Below, one piece after another: positions 1 through 10,713 of a stretch of 64,000 nucleotides of DNA (positions are counted from its first letter, which is position 1; every line of letters starts with the position of its first letter). A program made the translations under genes and the position numbers. This DNA is from Caecitellus pseudoparvulus (lineage: Eukaryota > Bigyra: Bicosoecida). The notes under the pieces were generated by a model. It worked only from the letters and a program-made list of their open reading frames with translations, was not told where the DNA came from and did no database searches. The stretch covers positions 1 to 64,000 of the forward strand of contig CBFFRQ010000040.1 of the NCBI GenBank assembly GCA_965644315.1, given 5' to 3'.

Positions 1-111
1 CTAACAGCGGGTGGCGGCCCGCCGCAGCTGTCGATGATGGGCAGCGGCTCCTCAGGGGCCAGCGCGCCGTGCTTGGTCAGGTAGCGGTCAGCAGTGGAGT
101 CAGTCTTGATT
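1..111 (-). CDS. Partial exon of an unidentified gene (runs off the left edge)
   Basis: On the minus strand a splice-acceptor-like CCTCTAG is followed by 111 bases open in one frame to the window edge. The translation is protein-like and includes DRYLTKHGALAPEEPLP. No domain is recognisable in so short a piece. The next exon lies outside the window, and no upstream exon could be identified between 112 and 845. It could be a chance open stretch, but its composition resembles the coding exons elsewhere in the window. Confidence 0.3.
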
Positions 112-845
112 CTAGAGGACCCGAGCTCCGAAAGGGTTCCGAGAGCCGACCAGTTCGGCCGCCTCGAGCTTGTTTCAGCCCTCGGTGGTGGTTGAGCGCT
201 TGGTGAAAGGGTGGAGGCTGTGGCAGTCGGCAAAGCGGCATCTGTGCCCGCTGCCCTTTGAGATCCAGGGGAGGGAAGGCCAGAAGACGACATTGTTAGC
301 TCGTGTGGGGGCTTGCTCGTTCGTTTCTTGCCGCTCCGAGTGTACTTCGCTGGCCAGGCGGAAAAAGGGCGGCGAGGGGGGGATGGTGTGCGCACAAGCC
401 GAGCAGAATACGAAAGGCTCGCTGCCGGATGAAATGCGCGGACCTTGAAGCGAATGCACTGCTAGATGTTCCAAGTTACATAACCTAGGAATTTGTTGAG
501 CAATGTTTTCATCCTGTGGTCTTATGGCCCAAGTGTGGGAACGGGAAAGGTGAGCCGGTGGTGCAGGAAAATGGTTCTGGAGTGAGGCAACGAACTTCGA
601 AGCTTGAAGATGAATGTTTCACGGGGCGTATGTGAGCAGTGAAGAGATCGTAGGAGTTTCCCTCATTGGTACCACGCCCATGTCCAAAGTACCTCGTGTC
701 CCCTGTGCTGGCTCTGCAACAGCAGCGGCTGCTCCCTCAAGCCTTATCCAGGATTGCCCTCCCATGAAGGGACTCCTCGAAACTGATCATTGGTGTCAAG
801 CTAACACTTTTTGCTGGAGTACCAGGCTCAAGCTGCGCGGGAGCG
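112..845. other. No supported gene
   Basis: Several overlapping open frames of 60-160 codons occur on both strands, but none has recognisable domain content or convincing splice structure. The region could hold upstream exons of the minus-strand partial gene at the left edge or the 5' part of the gene at 846. I see nothing definite. Confidence 0.4.
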
Positions 846-2123
846 ATGCCTTCCACGCGAGCCTCCACTGCATATGCAAGCAGTGTCCGTGGAGCAAGGA
901 GCAACAGCAGTTGGGGCAATTCGTGCGACCTCTGCCATTCGCAACCCTGCATTGGACCTCATGTGTCGGTGGAGCTGGCGTTCCACGTGCGTGGGGCCTC
1001 CCTGGCTGTGGGCACACAGATGCAGCTCAGATCCACCATCTTGACAGCAAACTCGCTTTCTCCACTAAACAACACATCAGTTGAGACCCTCACCTTTCGC
1101 AAGTCTACAGACCCCGATCTCGTGGCACTGAAGTACTCAGTGCAAGGAGTTGAGGATCCACTTGCTGTGGAGGCTCATGATGTGGTGTCTGCTGTGCTCG
1201 TCCTGGGACACGGTGTGCGCGCAGACCGTGCAGCTGCTTGGCCTGTCGTGGCGGCCCAGTTGTCTCACAATGCTTCTGTGGGGCTTCAGGTCATCCCTGG
1301 CGAGTGGAATAGCTTTGGAACGGCCTTGGCTAACAGCGGCTGCGCAACCAGTGCGGTGACGTCCGCCGCAGCGGCAGAGATTGTGCTCACCACCCCCTGC
1401 TCTGGCAGCGGAGCCTTCGGCTACAACGACGTTTGGAACGTTTCCATGAATGCTAGCATCACCTCTGCTCTCGAGCCACTGTCAGTCATTCAGTTCGGCG
1501 CACAGTGGTCGTGGGCCTCAGGCAATGGCTCGGCAGCAGACTTAGGCAACTACATTTCACAGCTGGTGACGGCAGCTAACGAGACCGCGTACGCCCGCGT
1601 GACTGGGTTGCAGCTGAGCATGCAACAGTCCTCGTCCTCCCTGGCTAGAACACTCGACCCGAATGTCGCGCCCGGCGAGCCTGTGGGAGTGGACTTCATC
1701 GTAGACTCGCCACAATCCTCGTGGACCAGCAACCTCACTATCGAGCTGCCACCTGGGGTTGTCGTCGTGGACTCTTTCATTTCACACATGGAGTCTGCCG
1801 TGAAAGCTTCTAGCAGGGCGCAGAATGGCAGCGCGGGAGTGGTGTCTACATCTTCAGTTGTACGGGACCTCGGCACTGTCACAGTTGATCATGGACAAGC
1901 AGATGCGCCCGAGTCTGCAACCAGGCTCATCACGACTGTCTTGTTCGTCGCAGACCAGGCGACGTACAGCGATGGCGACTCCTTCGCCCGGCAAGGTGAT
2001 GTCCAGCACAAGTGCTATGTGTGCCAGCTCGAGAGTGAGTGCAGGAGCCGCTCACTCGATAAGATAACAGGCTGGAATGCAAGCAGATCGCACGCATTCA
2101 CGACCGAAGTACATTTCCTCTAA
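846..2123 (+). CDS. Orphan extracellular-type protein with DUF11-like beta repeat
   Basis: The ORF has 425 codons. The product is rich in Ser, Thr, Ala and Val, with many N-x-S/T glycosylation sequons (for example NNTS, NVSMNAS, NGSA, NETA), as in secreted or surface proteins. Roughly residues 275-395 resemble one unit of the DUF11 or 'conserved repeat' beta-sandwich type: a PGEPV start, then LTIELPPGVVVVDS, then RDLGTVTV. Such units usually occur in long arrays in giant surface proteins, so this isolated copy may be a gene fragment or one large exon. The start is uncertain because the first 40 residues look unlike the rest and no signal peptide follows the ATG. The last 45 residues also change character, so an intron or decay is possible near 2000. 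Confidence 0.45.
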   Translation: MPSTRASTAYASSVRGARSNSSWGNSCDLCHSQPCIGPHVSVELAFHVRGASLAVGTQMQLRSTILTANSLSPLNNTSVETLTFRKSTDPDLVALKYSVQGVEDPLAVEAHDVVSAVLVLGHGVRADRAAAWPVVAAQLSHNASVGLQVIPGEWNSFGTALANSGCATSAVTSAAAAEIVLTTPCSGSGAFGYNDVWNVSMNASITSALEPLSVIQFGAQWSWASGNGSAADLGNYISQLVTAANETAYARVTGLQLSMQQSSSSLARTLDPNVAPGEPVGVDFIVDSPQSSWTSNLTIELPPGVVVVDSFISHMESAVKASSRAQNGSAGVVSTSSVVRDLGTVTVDHGQADAPESATRLITTVLFVADQATYSDGDSFARQGDVQHKCYVCQLESECRSRSLDKITGWNASRSHAFTTEVHFL

Positions 2124-2268
2124 AATGGTTCCTGTGTGCTTGTTTGGCTGTGTTTGTGCTCTCCGCTACTGCTCAAGAGTGATCGATATATGCACCGCAG
2201 GCCCCTGTCCTCTTACTAAGCAATACTGTATATCACATACACCTTTTGAAGCAGGGCTGACATGAAAT

Positions 2269-2341
2269 GGTCGGTTAGCTCAGTCGGTAGAGCGTTCGTC
2301 TAATAAGCGATTGGTCCGGGGATCGAGACCCCGATTGACCA
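2269..2341 (+). tRNA. tRNA-Ile (anticodon AAT)
   Basis: A 73-nt cloverleaf. The acceptor stem GGTCGGT pairs with ATTGACC using two G-T pairs. The D arm is GCTC/GAGC, and the anticodon loop CTAATAA gives anticodon AAT, which reads ATT as Ile. The T arm is CGGGG/CCCCG, and the discriminator is A. There is no intron and no encoded CCA. The first anticodon-stem pair is a T-T mismatch and the T loop starts ATCGA rather than TTCGA, but the internal box B region and the T-run terminator support a functional gene. Confidence 0.9.
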
Positions 2342-2344
2342 CAC

Positions 2345-2351
2345 TTTTTTT
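2345..2351 (+). terminator. RNA polymerase III terminator
   Basis: A run of seven T residues begins three bases after the tRNA discriminator, the usual Pol III stop signal. Confidence 0.85.
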
Positions 2352-2520
2352 GCGCCGAGCGGGGCATGTCAAAGTCAAGTCAGCGAAAGCTACGAAGAGC
2401 GATCTGTATGTGCGGTAGGAATGAATTGATGCAGTTTCTTGCAGCCCATGCGAGAGGTTTGCAAGCCCCTGGCTGTGATCCGCTGCCAGCCTTGCATGCT
2501 GAGGGAAGCTGTGGGAGACT

Positions 2521-5500
2521 CTAGAGTGGCATTGTGGTTTCAACCACCAAGGGGGCCCAAAAAGCCGATTGGGACACACCATCTGGTGTGGAAGGATCTG
2601 TGGCTGGGAGAAACTCAGCTGCACCCTTTATCGTCACGAACTGCATCATCTGCACGGTGCCGTCTGGACGAGCAGCAGCACCCTCTGAGCCTGCCGCAGC
2701 GCCACCGTGCAGCGGCACCGCCACACACTCACCATCTGCCAGCTCAAAGGAGGCCCTCTCTAGTGAGACTCCAACACTGGGCTCTGGAAGCTTTAGATGC
2801 ACGGCCCCGCCTTTGCTCTTGGAAGCTGCTGCATCCTGTAGCTCATGGCAGCGGGTGACGCATCCAAGATGCAGTGTGGCATGCTTGGCTTCAGCACCAC
2901 CTTTGCACTGAACACGCAGGGCTTCTTTCGATGCTTTTGTGCAGGAAGTCGGCGCACTCTCTTCGCCCACGAAAGCAAACAGGGGCGTCGACCAGGCAAA
3001 TGCGGTCACTGAGAAGTCCAGGAAAGTGTCAGGCTGCTGAGGTACAGCAACATGAATGTCTGTCGACACTTGTTGGCATGTGGGGGCTTCAGCGAAGAAA
3101 GTAATTGCAAACTTCTGTGCTGCCCCGGGCTCAAGCATGCCTTGTTCGGGCTGGATCGCGAAGCGCATGCCAGCCCCAAAGCCAGAACGATCCCCCCTAA
3201 CGCGCTGAGAAACCTTGAATGGAACAGAGAAGGCTGATTCGTTCCGCACCTCAGCAAACAACCTGTGTGTGACACCGGTCAAGACGTGGCCAAAGGCGAG
3301 CTGGCCGTCAGATGGGGTCACCGTCAGCTGCGGGCTCAACCCGCGACCTGTCAGGTGAAGTGGGCAGGGGGCACCTCCTGATGCTGCTCTGACGCTCAAA
3401 GACGCCAGGTATGTTCTGTGTGAGGTGGGTGAGAACTCAATGCTCAGAGAGGTGCGCCCCTGAGCTGGCAGGCGAGTTGGGACGGAAACGAGGGAAAAGC
3501 CACCTCCAGATGGAACACCCTCCACAAGCACGTCGATGGGCACATCTGAGTGATTAAGAATATCCACCGTCTTGGCCTTCGAGCTCCCAACAGCCAAGGC
3601 CATGAAGTCCAGCGTGGTTGAGGACAACGAAATGACTTCAGGCAGGAGCGTGCTCGTGACGGACACCGGGATGCAGCCAGTGGAGCCCCACTCTCCATCC
3701 TCGCCGCCTCGACCTTGTACTTCCACAAAGTACTGCACGTGATACACTCCCTGAAACATGGCTGCGCTCGTGGGGTGTGGCGTGCCGGGGATTGCCCCAG
3801 GAGAAAGCAAAGCCCCGCCCGAAAGTGCGGCGGAGTCGGGATGAGCGCTCCGCTCAGTGGAGGTGTCCGCACCAGGCGCCGGTGGGTGCTCCGTGGGGGA
3901 AAACTGCACCCGCAAAGGAAGAGATGCGCCTGGTTCCAGCGCACGACAGGTGTGCGGAGCGACATGCAGGCCAGTCGCTGGTGGCGGCACGAGCACCCTG
4001 AACTGCTGCGGCACGGTGCTGGTGTTTGTGACGTGCAGGGTTGAAGCCGCTTGCTGGCCAAGGCACATGCTTGGGAATGCAATACTGGTCAGGGACAGCC
4101 GCAGGGCTGGCTTGAATGGGGTGCCTGTCACATGCACCGAGTGGGAGTCTCCCATCGTGGACTGGATCGAAAATGAGTGCGCGAGGGGGCGTGGGTCTGC
4201 GGGAGCAAAGACGACAGGCACGTCGCGCTGCTCGCCGGGGAGAAGGACAAGAATTCCATCTGTGCTGCCAAGGCGCATGGACGGGGGCACGTCAGCTGCG
4301 CCAAGTTGCACAGGCAGGGCGCTTGAGTTCGTCAAGGTCAAGTGCCTGGTCACCGCTGCGCCGATAGGCACGGAGCCAAAGTCGAGGCGTCGGGGGCGGC
4401 AGGAAACTGAACCAGTCGTCAGCCGGGCTGTTATTGTCCCAAACACTGGTAGTGCTTGGTCTGGTGCATGCAGAGTGATGGGAAGCTGAACCTGCACCTC
4501 CTGCCCGTTGGCTGAGGAGCGCCCAGTGACGAAGCGTGCGAGGGCGGACGACTCCCAGGCAGCCATGTCTGGCGGGGGCCGGAACACGACTGAGTACTTG
4601 AACGTGTTGTCTTTGGTTGTCGTGCCTTGGACGTACGCCATGCTGGGCTGCAGGGACACAATGTCGCCGTCGAGAAGAGCAGGGGGCACTCGCAGGTTGC
4701 ACTTCAACGCTGACGGGCCCTTGTTCACTGCCACGACCGAGATGCGATACGCCTTCCCAACCGGGCACAGACCAATGGGAATGCTCTCTTGCTCCAGTCG
4801 AAGAGGCTCTGGCGTGATGTTGGCCTTGACGAGCACGCGCAAGGACTGGTTCGCTCCCGGGGCGTCAAAGTGCGCGTCAAGAACAGCTGACACGGGGCCG
4901 ATGCAGGCATCCCGCTCTTGGCGGGACTTCCCTGCTTCCGGGCTCAGGGAGAACTTCACACTAGCTGCAGCATATCCACCTATCGTGCCCGAAGGGTTGA
5001 ACGTGAACGGGCACTCAGCCTCTGCCTGCCCCGGCGGCGTGGGCGGAGGCAGGAGTCGGAAGGGGACGGGAATCGCCCCTGCGTTGCGAAGCGTCAACGA
5101 GGCAGAGCCAGACTCCCCCAGCATGATGTCTCCCAAGTCAACGACTGGCTCGTCAATGTGAGGCAGGGCCTTCTTGCACGTGCAGGTGAGGGGCACGGTC
5201 AGCTTGCCAGTTTGTGCCAGCACCACCAGCTCGGCATGGATGTCTTTGTTCAGTCGGGGAGTGAAGGTGACGGTGACTTTGCATGCGGTGCCTGCTGACA
5301 TGCGCCCGGGGCGAGTGTAGGACACGTCAAAGAAGTCCACAATGTCATCCGGCAGCGACAGCAAGCGGAAGGAATTGAACGAGAGGGACACGTTGGTGAG
5401 GGTCAGCGTGAGGGTGTGCTGGTGCCCAACGTCAAAGTCCTTAAAGTGCAGCGTTGTCGGGCTGGGCATGAAGCCGTCGCCCATGTACTCCTTGCCCATG

Positions 5501-7029
5501 ACCACCTGGCGCTGCGTGAGGGCCTTGCGCTGCCGCTCCTTGGCCTGGCCCATCAAGCGCTCTTCCAGCCGGGACAAGGCGCGGGCCTGCAAAACCCGCC
5601 GCGCATCTTCCGAGGAAAAGGCAGTGCTCGTGAGCACTGCAGCATCGGGGTCGTCTGCTTGTGACCCTGGCTCGGCTGCGTCTGGGTGGGGCAGTTTGGC
5701 GGGCGCACCCCGCGTGTCAGGCTGCACGCCGGCGTGAACGGGCTGTGCTGCGATGCGTGCCAGGACTTCGGGCTGCCGTTCGTGAGCCTTTCCCAAGCCA
5801 AAGGCCGCAGACTTGACGTCCACCACCTGAGAGGGCTCCCACGCTGCGCCCCTGCCGCCGACATCGACGATGTCCACCCCACTGCGTGTGACGCTGGCCA
5901 AGTACGCACTGATGGCATCCGCCTCGTCCCCCGCTTGGACGTTGGCTGCCTGATTCCTGGCGCCGTCCCCGCCCCCCTGAGCCGCCTCCGCACGCCGCCG
6001 TCGACGCAGCTCGTCCTGTGTCACCGCCCCTGCAACTTGCAGTTTGCGGGCAGCCACCTTGTCGGCGTGTTCTGCCTGCTCCTTCCGGAACGCCCGGTCC
6101 ATGCGGGCTTTGCGGAACACGAGGTACGGGTTGTGTCCCTGTGCCGCCAAGGACTCAAAGGCCGCCGCCTCTCGCTCGGCTGCGGCCTGGCGCGCTGCTG
6201 CTGCCTTTGCCGTGTCACCCGCCAACGCCGCATGTGCGGCCTCAGTGGACCGCTTCAACGACAGCACCGCATCCAAACGCCGACTCTGCATCTCCGCCTG
6301 CACTCGATCACTGGCCTCTGCCACCATTGCCGCTGTGGCTTGGAACTGCTGATGCCCTGTGGACGCACGCAGGCTCCCGCGGAGTTTCGCAGCCTCCTCA
6401 AACTTCGCGTCTTGCTCCTCTGCCGCCGCCGCCGTGAGGGCGGCCAGGGCATCGGCCTGGGCGATGGAACTTTGCAGCACTCGCTTGGCAGCGGCGCCCT
6501 CCGCCGCCTGCCGCCGGCGTGTGAGGGTGCGCAGCTCGTCTGCCTGTCGCTGCACTTGCGTCGCGGCGGCGGCAGTGTCATGGGCGCTGCGGTGCACGGA
6601 GGCAGTGAGGCCATCGTGGGCCGCCTCCGCCTGTACCACCGCTGCCTGGGCAGCCTTGACTTCCTGCCTGCTCTGCTGCACCGCCCGCTGGGCAGCCTGG
6701 GCCTTGCCTTGCAGGTGGGCGATTTGGCCCAGTTTCTGCTCCATGAGCATGGAGGAGCCCTGTGAGTGCCGGGCGGGGCGCGGTTGCCAGCGCCAGGGTC
6801 AATGCGTGGAGCAGGGTGGGGTACACACCTTGACGTCTGCGATGGACGCCTGCAGACTGTGCAGCTCCGCCTCGTGCACGGCCAGCCCTCGCTGTGCTTC
6901 AGACAGGGCCGTTTCTGCGGCCTGCTTCTGCTGTGCAGCCTGCTGGCGTGCCCGCACCCGGCCTGCATGGCCTGCAAGCTTGCGCTTGGGCTCCAGCGCC
7001 ATGGGCTCTCGTCGCACGATGCCCGCCAT
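2521..7029 (-). CDS. CFAP74: CFAP74-like central-apparatus protein
   Basis: Two exons: 7029-6829 and 6759-2521, joined in phase 0 across a 69-bp GTGTGT...ACAG intron, give about 1479 residues. Roughly residues 20-450 form an Ala/Arg/Gln-rich coiled coil. From about 490 to the end there are repeated immunoglobulin-like ASH/HYDIN-type beta domains. The segment beginning LHFKDFDVG, with LTNVSLSFN, RPGRMSAGT and LAQTGKLTVP, follows the characteristic first ASH region of CFAP74, and the coiled-coil plus ASH order and length also match. In flagellates CFAP74 (FAP74) sits in the C1d projection of the axonemal central pair and influences beat control. It is transcribed away from the PH-domain gene across a 196-bp gap. 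HYDIN or CFAP65 relatives are alternatives but lack this coiled-coil start. Confidence 0.8.
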
Positions 7030-7225
7030 GCTTCACAGTGCTGTGCAGGCCCCGCTTGCGGGTCGGGAGGGGCGTGGAGATCGCGTGCGGAAATTGCTTC
7101 CTCGCCAGCGGCGGCTCCTTGGCGTGCCCCTGTGCTCGCCAAATCCACACAACCCCTGATGTTTACACGTTTCCGAAGCTTTTCCAACGTGTTCATTCAG
7201 GGAGGGGGTTTATTTTTGCAGCAGG
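7030..7225. promoter_or_regulatory. Short divergent promoter region
   Basis: Only 196 bp separate the start codons of CFAP74 (minus) and the PH-domain gene (plus), so both promoters and 5' UTRs must lie here. No TATA box or RFX X-box was recognised. Confidence 0.5.
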
Positions 7226-7973
7226 ATGGCATCCAGAGGCGGCTTGCAGGGCTGGCTCAAGGTGCACTTGCCGCTGCCAAGTGCCGCACACGCTGCCAAC
7301 GTGGGGGACGCCGCCGCCCTCGCCGGCATGCGGGCAGAGGGCTGGACCAAGTTCATGTGCTGCATCTCAGGGCGCTCTGGCCTGCGGGCGTGGGCGCCTG
7401 GCCAGAGCGAGCGGGACGAGCCCCTGCTGTGCCTGCCCCCACGCAATTTGGCGGCCGCCTCCGCCACCTGCCCGGAACAAGTGCAGGTCGCGCCAGCGAA
7501 AGTGCCGCGTGTTCTAACTGTGTCTGTGTGCTCAGCTGCGGACACCGGGTCTCTCGTGCTGCAAGCCCCCAACGCCACGGCAGCTGCACACTGGCTGTCA
7601 ACGTTGTCAGGCGCTGTGGGAGCGGGTGGGGGGGGAGGGGGGGTGCACGACACGCCCGCCACCTCCCCCGCCGCTGCCAAGGAGGCAAGGGTGGGGACAC
7701 CGCCCCATGTGGCGGGCGGCGCGCCAGAGGGCGTGCGGCGTGCTGCGGGGGAGCAGGAGGAGGGGGGGGGGGTGCATCCCCGACGGAACCCCCCCCCCCT
7801 CCCCTGCACCAAGCGTGGATCCATCGGACCTCAGGTCAGTACAAGAGTGGGCGAGGGGGGTTGCACCCCGCATCGCAGGGGGGGGTCTGGCGCCGGCCCT
7901 CGTGCGTGCTGTGGCAGATGAGTGGGCGCTGCGGAAATTGAGGCAGCTGCACGCTGCGCAAGACATACATTGA
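7226..7973 (+). CDS. PH-domain protein with an apparent homopolymer frameshift
   Basis: Starting at the ATG at 7226, residues 5-130 look like a pleckstrin-homology domain: LQGWLKVHLP, then GWTKFMCCISG, and a final helix ATAAAHWLSTL. PH domains bind phosphoinositides or proteins at membranes. A Gly/Pro-rich segment follows, with a run of 11 G (7762-7772) and one of 11 C (7789-7799). Beyond these the first frame loses protein character. Another plus-strand frame, starting near SVDPSDLRSVQEWARG and ending at the stop at 7971-7973, looks coding. One base too many in either run would join them; an unseen intron is the alternative. The gene ends 18 bp from the convergent BBOF1 stop. Product without the shift: 231 residues. 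Confidence 0.55.
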
Positions 7974-7991
7974 AGCAGGGGTGGCGGCGGC

Positions 7992-10239
7992 TCACGTGGA
8001 TTCCCGCGACCAGCCCCGAGGGGGCGAAGCGGCAGGGGAGGGAGGGGGGTCTGCCTTCTCCTCACCCGCCCCCAACCCCAGCCCAAACCGGTCTGCATCA
8101 CCCCCCCCCCCCAGGTACGCCTGCAAAGCCGCCTCCACCGCTGCCGCATCAGGAGAGGCGGTGTCGGTGCGGGAGGGGGGGGGTGCAGTGCTGGGCAAGG
8201 AGGGGGTGCTGACCCCCCCTGCACCCCCCTCCCTGACGTGGGATGCGGGGGGGGAGGCCGGTGTCTGGCGAGGGGGGTGCGGGCTGGTCAGTTGTGACAG
8301 GCTGGTCTCTGGCTGGGACATGCTGAGCCCAAACGGCCCAGCCATGGCGGAAGGCGAGAGGGGGGGGGCGGTGGCGGCGGTGGGGGGACGCACCCCCCCC
8401 CCCTCGCCTGGCGTCACGGTGCCTGCCTGCAGCATATTCACCTTCGCGAAGAGGAGGCTGAGGACTTTCTCACGGTCCACAGCAGACATGCCGCGCCAAC
8501 CAGCACCCCTGCTGCCGCCAGGGCGCCTGGTTGTCTGGTTGGGCGTGGGTGCGGGTGTGGGTGTACTGCGGGGTGCCACCCCCCGACCTGCGGAGAGGGG
8601 GGTGGGCAGAGTCCCCGCCAGTGCCGCTGAGCCAGCGGAATGCAAAGCGCTGCGCCCCTTCACCGCCCGCTTGGCCTGCCGCCCAGCCACACCGCCTGGC
8701 ACAGTCAGGTTGAAGCTGCCACTGCCCTTGATGTGGCCCGGACCACCCCCCCCCCCCACGGCTCCCGCACCAGCAACCGCCTTGCCACCTGACGCCACGG
8801 CAGAAGCGACACCCCGCACACTGGGCACCAGTGTCCCCGTGCCGCCTGTGCCGTGCGTTGCCGCCGTTGCATGGGCCATTGCGGCGTTTCGAGCGGCGGC
8901 CGCCTCCTCAGCCCGCACCTCGCGCTTCACGTCCGCTAACGCCTCCAGCAGAAACTGCTCCACCTCGCTGCGCTGGGACAGCACCATTTCCGCGAGTTTC
9001 TTGATGGCCCGCAACTCTTTGTTCTTGGATGCCAGCAGTGTTCGCAGAGCGCCCACCTCCGTGACGAGCTCCTCAGTTTCACGAGTCACGCTGCCGGCGA
9101 CGTGCTCCCGGTGCGATTTGAAGTCGCGCGCGAGGCCCCCCAGCGATCCCTCCAGCGCCTTTACCTTGCCTTTCAAGTCCTTGTTCTCGCGGGCTCGCAG
9201 TGCTGCCTTCCGTGCGTACAGCGCCTCGGTGTCTGCGAACAGTGCCACCTCCCGAGCCAGGCTCTTGGCTTGTTCCGCCAAGGCCCGCTTTTCACGCCGG
9301 GCAAGCTCTGCCTGCTCCTTGTGGAAGGTCAGCTCCTCCTCCATGCGTTTGTTGTTCAGCACCATGCGTTTCACGTCTGTGTCCAGCTGGCGCTGCGCCT
9401 CCCCCCGCGCCTGGGCCTGCATAGCCGACAACTCCGCCTGCCGTGACTCGCGCCAGTCAGACTTGAGAGACAGCATGCGCCGCTGCATCTCCGCCGTCTC
9501 CTCCCGGCGCCGCTTGCGCTCCTGCTCCAGCAGCTCCTTCACCGCATCCAGCTCGCTGTTGTACCGTGCGCGGCTGTCGCGGAATTCGCGCACTTCCGCC
9601 AAGGAGGCGGTGAGGGAGGCGATGGTGCCGCGCAGCTCGCTCTCCACCTCGTCGTGCTTGCGCTGCAGGGCCTCGAAGGCGGCCTCGTGCTCCGCCTTCA
9701 GCCGCTTCACCTCCTGCCCCGCCGCAAACTCAATGTCGCGCTTCTCATCCCGCTGCAGTGTGGGGGGCGGGGCGGCGTGGTGCGGCAAGCGACACAGGGC
9801 GTGGCGGGTGGGCCACGCACCAGCTCCCGGATGATACCGTCCTTCCTCTCGATGTCGTCCTGCAGGTACACGACGAAGTCGGCTGTGTGCCGTGCCGTGT
9901 CCACGTTGGCCCGCCGCAGCGCAGCTGTGTCCTTGGCCATGGCGCCCAGCCGTTCCTGCCACGCGCACGAGAGAGAAGCAATGCAAGTTTCGCGTGAAAT
10001 GAAGCGCAGGGGAGCAGAAGCAAGCATGATGCAGCCGCAGGCGGCGCCAGAAGTGACGTGCCAGGAGGTCGGTTTCGAGTCGTCGCACGCGACACAGCGC
10101 CACACACCTTCAGCGCCACCACGTTGCTTTGCAAGGCATGGCGGACATACTGCTCCTGTAAACCCGAGCTTCGACCATCTGGCTGTGGTGTGGACGCCGC
10201 TTTGGAGCTGCCCCCCCGGCCTCCACGCTTCTGAGGCAT
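7992..10239 (-). CDS. BBOF1: Basal body-orientation factor 1 homologue
   Basis: Three exons (10239-10108, 9955-9821, 9752-7992), all phase 0, give 675 residues. Residues of about 50-400 are a long coiled coil following the BBOF1/CCDC176 pattern: EVREFRDSRARYNSEL, a QLDTDVKRMVLNN segment, then KNKELRAIKKLAEMVL and SEVEQFLLEALADVK. A conserved short motif near residue 520, EKVLSLLFAKVN, matches the vertebrate C-terminal motif. BBOF1 localises to basal bodies/axonemes and helps keep basal bodies aligned and cilia motile. The C-terminal third is Gly/Pro/Ser-rich with C runs up to 12 (8101-8112) that stay in frame. The start is the MPQKRGG methionine; upstream in-frame triplets are not ATG. Confidence 0.82.
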
Positions 10240-10713
10240 GCCTGGTTCGCACTGGCTGTCAACCTGCTGCCTGGTACCAAGCGGAGAGCGCACAGGCGAC
10301 CGCGTGGACGTCGCGCAAGAAGCCGAGGCAAGCAGTACGTGATTCTGGTCTGCAATGCGTTGGGGGATTTTGGTGCCGGGAATGTGTACACTTCGCGGAG
10401 TCGCTGGAGGAAGGAGGTGACGCTGCAGCTTGCTCCAAAAACAAAAAGCGCTCCTGCATCTGCCCTGCCCAAATCAACCCCAGCGTCAAAACCCCGGGGC
10501 GGAAGGGGGGTGGCGTGCGCTCTTTCCTGCGTAAATGGTGGTGCTGGGCAGCAGGTTTTCGGCTTCGCCTGGACGCCTGCACTGCAGGCGTATCTGAGGC
10601 AGGCGCCTGGTGCAGTGCACGTCAAAGCGCGACTCTCCGCCACCACGCCTGCACTGCAAACCAGCGCAGGCACCGCGCCTGCCAGTCAATCAATCCACTG
10701 AGGCATTGTAGAT
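10240..10713. promoter_or_regulatory. Divergent intergenic region, BBOF1 / POT-like gene
   Basis: A 474-bp gene-free stretch between two start codons, so it should hold both promoters. It contains an inverted repeat with 8-bp arms and one central base at 10574-10590 (CGCCTGCA/TGCAGGCG), and a related CGCCTGCACTGCA half at about 10648-10660. No TATA box recognised. Confidence 0.4.

Noticed and set aside
7030-7225. RFX X-box in the CFAP74 promoter
   Set aside because: No GTNRCC...RGYAAC-like pair is present in the 196-bp gap.
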